From contig JAYZFP010000215.1 in assembly GCA_036336715.1 (NCBI GenBank), forward strand, positions 50,283 through 114,282: a DNA stretch of 64,000 nucleotides. The letters are read 5' to 3'. Each line of letters begins with the position of its first letter. The first letter of the stretch is position 1. This DNA comes from JABAAE01 sp036336715 (GTDB lineage Bacteria; Planctomycetota; Planctomycetia; Pirellulales; Pirellulaceae). Under the pieces are notes generated by a model, which worked only from the letters and a program-made list of their open reading frames with translations, was not told where the DNA came from and made no database searches. A program made the translations under genes and the position numbers. Shown here piece by piece: positions 27,432 through 35,849 of the stretch.

Positions 27432-30259
27432 CCGGCTCCTCCAGCGGCCGTTTTCCTGCCCGGGCCGTTGGGTGATCCGAACCGGGGCTCGAACACCTGG
27501 TCCTGACAGATCGATGCAAATTCCTGCCCCACAAAAGGTGGCGGCGGAGAGGTTGGTTCCCAGAATTCCAGATCCACGATTCTCCGACAGCATTCACGGG
27601 CTACCGCAATCGCCTCTTCAAGATCGGCGGAAGTCCAGTTCGCAATCGACTCTCCGATGTCCTCGGCCGACTTGGGGACCAGGATATATCCGAGCTGAAC
27701 CTGCCCATCGACATCAAATGTTTTGGCAATCTGCCTGTACAGTGGCAATTGCAGGTCGACCCACTGGCCCCGATCCTGGTGGGTTTTCCCGGGTGATTCG
27801 CCTCTGTCTCCTGTCTTGTAGTCCAGAATCTGCCAGGTTCCGGATACTTCCTGAAAGTCAATCCGGTCGATCGTACCGCGGATTTTAACCGATCGTTCCG
27901 GGGCAAATTCAAAATCCACACCTTGTGGGTCCAGGGTTTTTTTCTCAACGTATCGGATCTCCCAACCCTGACGGGTTCGTTCCGCCTGCCAACGGGCAAA
28001 ACCGTGCAGGCGGTGCCGGACCTGTTGCAACTGGATTTCCACTGCCGGCAGTCGGGACACCCCGTACTGCTCTAACGTGACAGTTTCCAGTTCGGCTTCC
28101 AGGAACTCACAGATCTCTTTTTCGCTTTCGGAATACCGCAACCGGCTCTCTCCGAACCTGCGAAAGAGTTCATGCAAAAGATTGCCGAAGGCCATGGCCG
28201 GCAGTTCAAGGTCCCGGTCATCCACCGCTCGCAGTCCCAGAACGGACTGCAGGTAAAAACGATAAGGACATTTGAGAAATGTTTTGAAGGCGGTCACGCT
28301 GACGGATTCGATTTTCACTTCCTCCAGCCGTGGTGGGGGAACAAAAAACCCGGACTCCGAAACCACATCCTCGCTGCGATCAGGCTCCACAAATTCAACC
28401 GGGCGGGAAAAGATCCGAACCCTGGAAGCAATGGTTTCCCGATCCGTTGCGAAATAGAGCCGCGAGGGAGTCAGTGGATCACCGGAAACGTTTCGCTTGC
28501 CGATGATGAAGCGGATCTCCTGCTTGGAATGGAGCATCGACGTGACCGCGTAAGCATCCCTTGCCAACCGCCTTTGGTTGTCTGTCAGACCCAGGACCTT
28601 GCGAAGGCCGTTGGGAAGAAACATGTCGGCATTCAACGATTCCGGAATGGAACCCTCGTTGAAACCGGTTACGATCACCTTCGTGGCAATGTCCAGGGGC
28701 AATTCCAGCCAGCCCAACAGCTCCACGGATCCGACCTCGGGCGAGATGGATGCATTTTCCTGACCCAGCTTCTGCAGCAGCAACCGCAACGCATGCACCG
28801 GGCTGGTCTGCAGATCAAGTGCTTCCGGCAGGTTGAGAAATGACTCCAGGACATTACGTATTTCAACAAGCGTTTTAATCGTGCTGGCGTGCTGGTCGCT
28901 TTCCAGGTCAAGCTCCACCTGTCGGTACACTTCCCTGGTGATTTCCAGCAGGGGAGCTGCCCACCCGGAGAGGGCCGCCTGTTTTTTCTGAAGTGGTTTG
29001 AGCAGTCGCTGCACTGCCTCGACAGCCCAGCGGAAACTGGAATATTTTTTCCGGTCGCCGAGCCACGGCCCCAACCTGGGCACCAGGTGTTCACCGTAAT
29101 AGCGGTCCGCTTCACTGATCACGCGACGGGCCGCCTGGGGTCGTTTCGCGTCTTCCAGTCGCCGCAACCAGCGTTCAATATCCGGGTGACGCAGCAGGGC
29201 CGCGTAATCAGGATAGCGGTCAAGCTCAATCGCCGCGCAGATGGCCTCCAGGAGTTTGGCAGGCCCCGAGTCGCGCAGGGAAGGCCCGATCGCCCAATGG
29301 GTCGCCACTCCAAAATTCTGAAACTTTCGCTGGATGTAAAGGGCGACCTCGTTGGCGGGAACGCCCAGAACGAGCTGGTCGGTCGAAAGTTCCGGGCCCA
29401 TTTGCTGAACGAGATGACAGACCGCGTTGGCCTGGTCCTCCGGTTGATCCGTCACGATCACCTGCTCCTCCCGCAGAGGAATTTTTCGTTCCTTCCAGTA
29501 GTAGGGTTCGAGGCAACCGTATTCATCGAATCCGAGAGCCTCGGTTTCGCTGGCATGGACGAGGGCAACTACGTTTTCAGAAACCTGATCAAGCATCGAA
29601 CGGGTGGCCCCGTTCAGGTCAGGAGTTCCCAACAGGTAAATCTGGTCGTTCGATTGGCATTCGCGCTGCCTGATGGCAAAAAGCCTGGCCGTTTGTTGGT
29701 CCCACAACTGCAAGCCGTCGAGGACGTCCAGGTAACCCTGCTGTAAAGAACTCAGAAATCGCCATCGCCGGGTATCAGCAAAACCCTGCAACTGTTTTCC
29801 CTTTTCGACCACGTCACCAAAATCCAAACCCTCGGCCGCAAGCTCCCGGTGCATCCGGCCCAACATGGAAGCCAGGTCCAGCCAGTCAATGGTCTCTCTG
29901 GATTCCGGCAAATGGGGGAAAAATTTCCTCGCCCGGGTCCTTTGGCTCTTGAGGGATTCGACCCAGGCCAGGCTCTGTGTCAGCTCGTCCGCAAAGGGCC
30001 GCTTTGGCTGGTAGAGATTTTCGGGCAGGTGTCCAGCCGTCTGGATTCTCGGGGGAAACAGGACAGCCCCCAAATCACCTGCCCGCGCTGCCAGCAATTG
30101 GGACAAGCGGCGACCGGCCCGGCTCCCGGGTACCACCACCAGTACCTGGTCCAGATCGAGCCGGTTGTTTGCGGGTTGGTGGTAATGGCGGACCAGGTAA
30201 TCGACAGCTGCCGGCAATGCAGGCTGATTCCAATCCATGAAATATCTTCTGATCGACAT
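27428..30259 (-). CDS. addB: AddB-like nuclease subunit (PD-(D/E)XK)
   Basis: A 943-residue partner of the AddA-like subunit, translated just ahead of it with a 4-base overlap. The N-terminus has DQVLVVVPGSRAGRRLSQLL, a degenerate helicase-like site that AddB proteins often keep, with little sign of active helicase motifs later. The C-terminal nuclease domain has FKTFLKCPYRFYL near 664, AFGNLLHELFRRF, GTIDRIDFQ and QILDYKTG near 812, followed by QLPLYRQI, so the nuclease looks active. The usual C-x2-C-x5-C cysteines of the iron-sulphur cluster are not complete near the end (only ECC and SICQDQ). ATG 30259 is preferred to 30307. Confidence 0.85.
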   Translation of the reverse strand: MSIRRYFMDWNQPALPAAVDYLVRHYHQPANNRLDLDQVLVVVPGSRAGRRLSQLLAARAGDLGAVLFPPRIQTAGHLPENLYQPKRPFADELTQSLAWVESLKSQRTRARKFFPHLPESRETIDWLDLASMLGRMHRELAAEGLDFGDVVEKGKQLQGFADTRRWRFLSSLQQGYLDVLDGLQLWDQQTARLFAIRQRECQSNDQIYLLGTPDLNGATRSMLDQVSENVVALVHASETEALGFDEYGCLEPYYWKERKIPLREEQVIVTDQPEDQANAVCHLVQQMGPELSTDQLVLGVPANEVALYIQRKFQNFGVATHWAIGPSLRDSGPAKLLEAICAAIELDRYPDYAALLRHPDIERWLRRLEDAKRPQAARRVISEADRYYGEHLVPRLGPWLGDRKKYSSFRWAVEAVQRLLKPLQKKQAALSGWAAPLLEITREVYRQVELDLESDQHASTIKTLVEIRNVLESFLNLPEALDLQTSPVHALRLLLQKLGQENASISPEVGSVELLGWLELPLDIATKVIVTGFNEGSIPESLNADMFLPNGLRKVLGLTDNQRRLARDAYAVTSMLHSKQEIRFIIGKRNVSGDPLTPSRLYFATDRETIASRVRIFSRPVEFVEPDRSEDVVSESGFFVPPPRLEEVKIESVSVTAFKTFLKCPYRFYLQSVLGLRAVDDRDLELPAMAFGNLLHELFRRFGESRLRYSESEKEICEFLEAELETVTLEQYGVSRLPAVEIQLQQVRHRLHGFARWQAERTRQGWEIRYVEKKTLDPQGVDFEFAPERSVKIRGTIDRIDFQEVSGTWQILDYKTGDRGESPGKTHQDRGQWVDLQLPLYRQIAKTFDVDGQVQLGYILVPKSAEDIGESIANWTSADLEEAIAVARECCRRIVDLEFWEPTSPPPPFVGQEFASICQDQVFEPRFGSPNGPGRKTAAGGAG

Positions 30260-30403
30260 ATCCGTTGTGCGAAGGGTTCTGGTTTTTATGGCGACGCTTT
30301 GCCGCAAACGTGACGAAAGGACCTGGCCGGAGAAACGTCCAAAGCTGGTCCTGGCGACCAGGGTGCCAATGGTTCAACCAGTCGGTAACCTGCTTTCGGA
30401 CGA

Positions 30404-31723
30404 TCAGGCAGATTCCGGTTTGGCCCAGTGGTCCCGGTAGGTTCGCGACATCATCTGCTGGGCCTCGGCATCCCCGGAAACCTGTTCTGATTTCGGATCA
30501 AACCTCAACATCCGTCCCAGCCGGGTGCTGACATTGGCCAGGTGACAGAGCGTGGAACTGAGATGTCCCTCCTCAATCGGAGCGGCCAACCGGGCCTCAC
30601 CCCGGAGTGCCTGCACAAAGTTGACCGTATGTTCCACCGGTTCCAGGTCAGGCCACTTGAATTCGCGCTCCTTACCCCGCTCATCATGGAGTTTCCTGAT
30701 GCCGCGTTTGCTGAGCAGCATCCAGCCACCCTCCCCGTAGAAGGCATTGCCATTGTCAATAGCGTGCATCCCGTAACGGGACCAAAGCCGCATTTCGAAA
30801 TTCAGCTGCTTTTGCTGTTCCGGGTAGCTGAAGTTGGCGAACTGCGTGTCCGGAAACTGCTGGTCGTCATCAAACGAAAGTTTGCCGCCGATCGCTCCAG
30901 CCTGTTCCGGGTGCTGATGGACTCCCAGGCCCCACCTGGCAATGTCCAATTCGTGAACCCCATCGTTCCCCGTATCGCCGGTGCCGAAGTTGTACCACCA
31001 GTGCCAGTTGTAATGATGACGGTTGGTTTGAAAAGGAACCATTTCCGCCGGCCCGACCCACAGGTCATAGTCAAATCCGGCAGGCGGATCCGATGGTTGG
31101 GCTTTTCCGATTTGCCCCCTTTTCTGGACATTCCAGGCTTTGGCGACCTTGACTTCACCTATCACGTTTTCCCGCAGCGCCTCGATAGCGTTGGCCAGCA
31201 GTGGAATGCTTCGACTGTGGGTCCCATGCTGAACCAGCGCTTTCTTCTTGCGTGCCATGTCGACCAGCATCCGACCCTCTGACACGTTGTGCGAGCACGG
31301 CTTTTCGACATAAACATGCTTGCCGGCATCCAGCGCCAACAGGGAAGCGGGGACATGCCAATGATCGGGTGTTGCAACAAACACCGCGTCGATCGAACGG
31401 TCATCCAGCGCCTGGCGGAAATCCTGGATCGGGCGAGGACCCTCTCCCAGGGCCTTCGCTGCACGGTTTCGCCTCGCTTCGTCCGGATCACAGACATAGA
31501 CCACTTCCACCCCCTTTTGTCGATGGAATCGCTTGGCCAACGAGGACCCCTGCCCGCCGGCACCGATTTGGGCAAGCCTGATTTTTTGCCTGGCGTTGGG
31601 GCGATTGATTTGGGCAGGAGAAACAATCTCCTCCGGATTTTCGACAGAGGCCGTCGTGGGACGGCAGAGCGCCGCGGACGCAACCGTTGCGCTTGCCGCC
31701 TGATGAAATTTGCGTCGATCCAT
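30404..31723 (-). CDS. Gfo/Idh/MocA family oxidoreductase with Tat-type signal
   Basis: A 439-residue NAD(P)-dependent oxidoreductase with a secretion signal (MDRRKFHQAASATVASAALC), as is common in planctomycetes. Rossmann motif IRLAQIGAGGQGSS, EKP signature KHVYVEKPCSHN, ATPDHWHVPA, and the C-terminal-domain motif GNDGVHELDIARWGLGV with its conserved His. An AAGGAGA ribosome site lies five bases before this ATG and decides the start. The substrate is presumably a sugar or polyol derivative; no neighbour indicates which. It is followed by the AddB-like gene after 144 bases. Confidence 0.92.
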   Translation of the reverse strand: MDRRKFHQAASATVASAALCRPTTASVENPEEIVSPAQINRPNARQKIRLAQIGAGGQGSSLAKRFHRQKGVEVVYVCDPDEARRNRAAKALGEGPRPIQDFRQALDDRSIDAVFVATPDHWHVPASLLALDAGKHVYVEKPCSHNVSEGRMLVDMARKKKALVQHGTHSRSIPLLANAIEALRENVIGEVKVAKAWNVQKRGQIGKAQPSDPPAGFDYDLWVGPAEMVPFQTNRHHYNWHWWYNFGTGDTGNDGVHELDIARWGLGVHQHPEQAGAIGGKLSFDDDQQFPDTQFANFSYPEQQKQLNFEMRLWSRYGMHAIDNGNAFYGEGGWMLLSKRGIRKLHDERGKEREFKWPDLEPVEHTVNFVQALRGEARLAAPIEEGHLSSTLCHLANVSTRLGRMLRFDPKSEQVSGDAEAQQMMSRTYRDHWAKPESA

Positions 31724-31728
31724 GAAAG

Positions 31729-31735
31729 TCTCCTT
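31729..31735 (-). promoter_or_regulatory. strong Shine-Dalgarno site for the Gfo/Idh gene
   Basis: AAGGAGA on the minus strand, five bases before the ATG at 31721-31723. Most genes in this window lack such a site, so it fixes the start here. Confidence 0.8.
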
Positions 31736-31781
31736 GAGCTGGGTTGAAGTATAAACGGGCAAAGAGAGTTAAACCATCGCC

Positions 31782-31931
31782 TCAGGGCTTGCCGGCCCAC
31801 TCCAATTTTCTGACCGTTTCACGGATCAGCCGGTGGACCGATCCATTTTCGGTCTGCACCAACGCAAACGCCACTCGTATCGATCTTCTTTTTCGGCGGG
31901 AATACCCTGAGCTGGAGCAGATCGGTGTCAT
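31782..31931 (-). CDS. possible small protein of 49 residues
   Basis: An open frame from ATG 31929-31931 to TGA 31782-31784 between the DUF4175-like gene and the Gfo/Idh gene. The second half, VAFALVQTENGSVHRLIRET followed by VRKLEWAGKP, has the mixed composition of a real alpha/beta protein end, while the first half is Arg/Ser-rich. It has no recognised family and only a weak GGGA near the start. It may be the remnant of a longer gene. Low confidence. Confidence 0.25.
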   Translation of the reverse strand: MTPICSSSGYSRRKRRSIRVAFALVQTENGSVHRLIRETVRKLEWAGKP

Positions 31932-31969
31932 TTCCCTTTCGCGAAGTGGACGAGGCTGACACGCGTTGA

Positions 31970-34900
31970 CTACTTTTCGACCTCGCTCAGCTCCCGGTAG
32001 TATTCCCGAACCTGCTCTTCAAAAATGGTCGGCACCGGGTCGCGGTCGATCGGAACGAGCGCTTCCCGGTTTTCCCTGAGCAACAGCTGGCGGGCAACTT
32101 CAGACCGCAATACCTCGAGCGGTTCGGCTATCTGGTCCTGTACCAAATCCCAGTTCGGCTTTCTCGAATGACGCTTCATTTCCACCCTGATTTCCCTTGC
32201 TTTTTCCCGGATTTCGGCAGCCCGGGCCCGCAATTTGGGATCCTCCAGCAGCTCCTCGATCTCACGCAGATCGTTGGAAAACTGTCGGTATTGATCACCG
32301 GTAATCGGCCGAGGAGCCCCCCCGTTGGAAGGTCCCCCAAACATTCGCTGGTAACCCTCGAGAGGACCCCTCCTTGGGCTGGGGTTCGCTGCGGAGGGAT
32401 CGGGCGGCTGAGTCGATCCACCTGGTTGACTGCCGGATGATTGAGCCGACTTGCCATTTTGTTTTTTCTGCGAGCTGGACTTCCCGGGTGATTGCTTCCC
32501 GCCCTGTTTGCCCGGATCATTTTTCCCCTGCCTCTGACCATTGGCATCGGCAGGATCCGCCGATTCCTGTTTCTTACCACCTTGACCCCGGGGGGAGGAT
32601 TCCTCACCGGACGGATTGGTTTGCTGGTTGCTTTGGCCGGAGGCCTGCCCCGCTTTTTTCGCCGGACCCCTCGGATTCGCAGCACCTTTCCCGGATTTTT
32701 TTCCCTGCGACTGGTTTTTGCCTTTCCGTTCACCCGGTTGCTCATCGCCATCCTGCTGCTTGCCGTTCTTGGCCGACGAAGGTCCAGGCTCACCTGGTTG
32801 CGGCCGATTTTCGGGTTCACCAGGTCGATCACCGCTGTTGGGAGCCGGTGGATCGGGACTGTTTTCGCGGATTTCGCTGTTGATCTGACGGGTCAGTTTT
32901 TGCAGGGTCTGCTCGGCGCGTCGAAGGGAATCGGATTCATCTCCCACGATGTCCTCGGCCGCCTGTTGAATGCCCCGGTTCAACTGGTCAACTCCCTCGC
33001 CAGCCGTATTTTCCGTCTTGCGCGCTTCGTTGAAAAAGCCTCGGGACAGCAGGTTTTCCGTGGCATCGATTGCTTCGCGGGTCTGGCCCCGGGAGGCTTC
33101 CCGATAGGTATCGTAGAGCTGCTGGGAAAGCAGTGGTTCGGTCTCTTCTGCCTGTCGCACCACCTCTTTGATATCCTCGAGGATCGAGTCAAATTCCTGT
33201 TTCTGGTCGAGTAACCGGTCGGCGATTTCCTTCCGATCGTCACTCTCTCGCAGCGCTTTTCTGGATTGTTCGTCCAACTCTTTCAACCGATCGGCAATCC
33301 CGTCCTGGTTGGCTTTCAGCCGGTTGGCCTTTTCCCCAAGATCCTTCATTTCCTCCGCAAAGCGGTTGGCACTTCCTTTGCGGAATTCATCCCGTAGTTC
33401 TTCGAACTGTTTCTGGGCCCGGTTTCCGGCTGCCGCCGCCTGCGAAACCCGGTTTTCCTCAAGAGCTTCAGCCGATCGACGAACATTCTCGCGGGCTTCG
33501 TCGAGCTGTTCGCCCGCTTTTTGCATCAGGCTGTTTTCCTGGTTCTGCTCCGCCTGATCCTTCAGTTCATCGAGATCCCGCAGCAACTCCTGCTGTTGTT
33601 CCCGTAAACGTTTCAAACGGCGTTCGATTTCCTTTTTCTCTGCGTTGGATTGGGCTTCCTGGAGGGCTGTTTGAAGTTGCTCCAGTTGCTGGTTGATGTC
33701 TTCCTGTCGCCGTGCCAGTTCCCTCAGCCTGTTCAGGGCCTGCCGCACCTCGGAATTCTGTTGTTCCTGGTTCTGACGGGCCTGGTTTTCCTCCTCGTAG
33801 CGATTTCGATCATTCTGCAGTTCCAGTTGCTGAAGCTGCTGGCGGGAACGACTCTGGGATTGTGAGGAGGATGAACTGGAACTCTGTTGTTGCTGCTGCT
33901 GAACCTGGTTCTCATTGCTGCCCAGCTTCAGAATCGCCTGGTAGACCAGTTGTTCCTCGATCACGGCGTCCACCAGCGGCGATGCGGTGTCTCCGTCTTT
34001 TGCCGATTGAAGCGTCAAAACCACCTGGTTCATCAGGTCCTTGATTTCCGCTCCCACCGCAGCTGCCTCCGGATTGCCCTGCATTTTTTCGACGGCCTGA
34101 TCAACCAGTTCACCGGCCGCGTATTGTGAATCCTGTATCACGCCCACGTCCTGTGAAAAGTTTTCACTCGGCTGGTCGCCGTTCTCCCGGCGAATCAGCT
34201 TCCAGGTGGCATTGATGATTTCCTTTTGCAGTTTTCGCAGTTCACCCGCCTGTTGCTGTTGCCCGTTTTGTTGCTGCTGTTGTTGCTGCTGCTGCCGGGT
34301 GGCCGAATCCCCCTGCCGGAAAATCTGGTTGAATTCCCTCACCTCGGCAAAAAACATGTCGCTCATCACACGGCGAATCTTTTGATCGGAAACATGGTCC
34401 TCGGCCCAGAAATAATAGGAAACCATTTGCCGTGGCTGAACACCCAGGGCTTCCATTTCGATCAGGTGGCCAATCGTCTGGTCCTTGCGGCCCGGCAGTT
34501 GGGAAGCCAGTTCGACTTCGTTCATTTTCCCACCGGCCACCGAGTAACTCAGGCCTGCACGAACCACTCCATAGTCATCGCTGACCTTGGCAGCCGACTC
34601 AAATTCCTCCAGTGGGGAAACTTCGACATCACGGCCGGGAGAGGTGATCCTGATTTCCGGGGGCTGGTTATCCAGGGCATTGATCCGGATTTCGGGGGGC
34701 AACCTGTTTTCACGGTTGGCATGATCACTCAACCGAAGCTCAAGCCGGAGCGATTGACGGATGACCAGTTCGGCTCGATAAACGGGCTCTCCCTGGGGAT
34801 CCGCGACCAGTTCAATCGGCGGCTGATCGGCCGACATCAACTGGCAACTGGAAACATCCTTGTTCAGCCGCGCGGTAATCAGAACCCGCGTCCCCTTGAG

Positions 34901-35848
34901 GGCGGAGATTCTGCGTCCATCGTTGATGTTCCGGTTGGGAAGGCCAGTGAAGTCCGGGTATTCCAGCTCGAAGTCGAGCTGGACCAGCTCCGGATATTCA
35001 AACAGCGTGGCGTAATACCTCTCGGAGGACTCGCCACCGTATTCGACCCAGTAGGTGAGCGGCTTGACCACGTCGGCGATCTGACCCGCGTAGACCGGAT
35101 CATCAAAACTGGCGTTCATGGGCAACCGCTGCAGAACCTGCTGCCCTCCCTCTCCGGCCGGGTTGGCGAATTCGTAAACCAATTCAGCCGTTTCCGGGAG
35201 TTCCTTTTTGAATTTTGCCAGTACCGTCAAGGTCGTCCCTTTTTCGACTTCCGTGTTGCCCGGTTCAATCGAAACAAGTTCCACAGGCTGGCTGGCTTCG
35301 GCGGCCAGGGTCGCCGGTTCCGTTTCGATCGGCTCCAAAGGTAACGCCGGTTTTGCATTGGCCACCAGGAAAGAACCAGCCAGCAGCAGCAGAAAGCCGC
35401 TGCAGGCCGCCATCCGGGAAAACAGAACCTTGCTCGGGGAAACCACCAGCGGCCATGAATTCCGGCTCGAGTGCGTCACGGCCTGACTGATCACCACATG
35501 CTGGAGGAAGTTCGCATTGCCGGCTTTTGCCTGTTCCAACTGGTCGAGAGAAGTCAGCAGCCGGGAATCGAGATCCGGGTAGTGGGATTCGATACGGGCG
35601 GCGACCCAGCGAAGATCCGTGAACCAGTTGCGGGAAAGCACGCAGAAAACCACGGTCAAACCAAAGCAAACGCCCAGGAACAGCAGGGCGACCATCGCCG
35701 GTGGCAGGCTGGCCGGCGTGGTGACCTGCGAAAGGCACCAGGCAATGACAAAACAGCCCAGCCAACCGGCGGCCAGCACAGTCAACCGGGTAGCGCTCCG
35801 CATCCGTTTTCCAACCAGAATCAATTCGTCAATCAATCGAGCTTGCAT
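31970..35848 (-). CDS. giant DUF4175-like membrane coiled-coil protein
   Basis: A 1292-residue protein. Two hydrophobic segments near the N-terminus (LTVLAAGWLGCFVIAWCLSQ; MVALLFLGVCFGLTVVFCVL) and a third near 150-165 anchor it. Residues 190-500 form beta-rich, extracytoplasmic segments (PVELVSIEPGNTEVEKGTTL, FELEYPDFTGLP). From about 510 it is dominated by coiled coil and low complexity: a polyGln tract near 517-534, a polySer tract near 655-665, then hundreds of residues of Glu/Gln/Arg/Lys heptads, a Gly/Pro/Gln/Lys/Ser-rich linker and a final helical part. Similar proteins next to MoxR/VWA genes are annotated DUF4175. It starts one base after the VWA gene ends. The function is unknown; a structural envelope role is an inference. 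Confidence 0.8.
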   Translation of the reverse strand: MQARLIDELILVGKRMRSATRLTVLAAGWLGCFVIAWCLSQVTTPASLPPAMVALLFLGVCFGLTVVFCVLSRNWFTDLRWVAARIESHYPDLDSRLLTSLDQLEQAKAGNANFLQHVVISQAVTHSSRNSWPLVVSPSKVLFSRMAACSGFLLLLAGSFLVANAKPALPLEPIETEPATLAAEASQPVELVSIEPGNTEVEKGTTLTVLAKFKKELPETAELVYEFANPAGEGGQQVLQRLPMNASFDDPVYAGQIADVVKPLTYWVEYGGESSERYYATLFEYPELVQLDFELEYPDFTGLPNRNINDGRRISALKGTRVLITARLNKDVSSCQLMSADQPPIELVADPQGEPVYRAELVIRQSLRLELRLSDHANRENRLPPEIRINALDNQPPEIRITSPGRDVEVSPLEEFESAAKVSDDYGVVRAGLSYSVAGGKMNEVELASQLPGRKDQTIGHLIEMEALGVQPRQMVSYYFWAEDHVSDQKIRRVMSDMFFAEVREFNQIFRQGDSATRQQQQQQQQQNGQQQQAGELRKLQKEIINATWKLIRRENGDQPSENFSQDVGVIQDSQYAAGELVDQAVEKMQGNPEAAAVGAEIKDLMNQVVLTLQSAKDGDTASPLVDAVIEEQLVYQAILKLGSNENQVQQQQQQSSSSSSSQSQSRSRQQLQQLELQNDRNRYEEENQARQNQEQQNSEVRQALNRLRELARRQEDINQQLEQLQTALQEAQSNAEKKEIERRLKRLREQQQELLRDLDELKDQAEQNQENSLMQKAGEQLDEARENVRRSAEALEENRVSQAAAAGNRAQKQFEELRDEFRKGSANRFAEEMKDLGEKANRLKANQDGIADRLKELDEQSRKALRESDDRKEIADRLLDQKQEFDSILEDIKEVVRQAEETEPLLSQQLYDTYREASRGQTREAIDATENLLSRGFFNEARKTENTAGEGVDQLNRGIQQAAEDIVGDESDSLRRAEQTLQKLTRQINSEIRENSPDPPAPNSGDRPGEPENRPQPGEPGPSSAKNGKQQDGDEQPGERKGKNQSQGKKSGKGAANPRGPAKKAGQASGQSNQQTNPSGEESSPRGQGGKKQESADPADANGQRQGKNDPGKQGGKQSPGKSSSQKKQNGKSAQSSGSQPGGSTQPPDPSAANPSPRRGPLEGYQRMFGGPSNGGAPRPITGDQYRQFSNDLREIEELLEDPKLRARAAEIREKAREIRVEMKRHSRKPNWDLVQDQIAEPLEVLRSEVARQLLLRENREALVPIDRDPVPTIFEEQVREYYRELSEVEK

Positions 35849-35849
35849 A

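Noticed and set aside
30259..30403. Search for a tRNA or small RNA in the gap before the AddB-like gene
   Set aside because: No cloverleaf or other recognisable structure was found there.
34226..35344. Plus-strand frame of 372 codons
   Set aside because: Antisense to the giant coiled-coil gene; its poly-Leu run is the mirror of the CAG-type glutamine codons.
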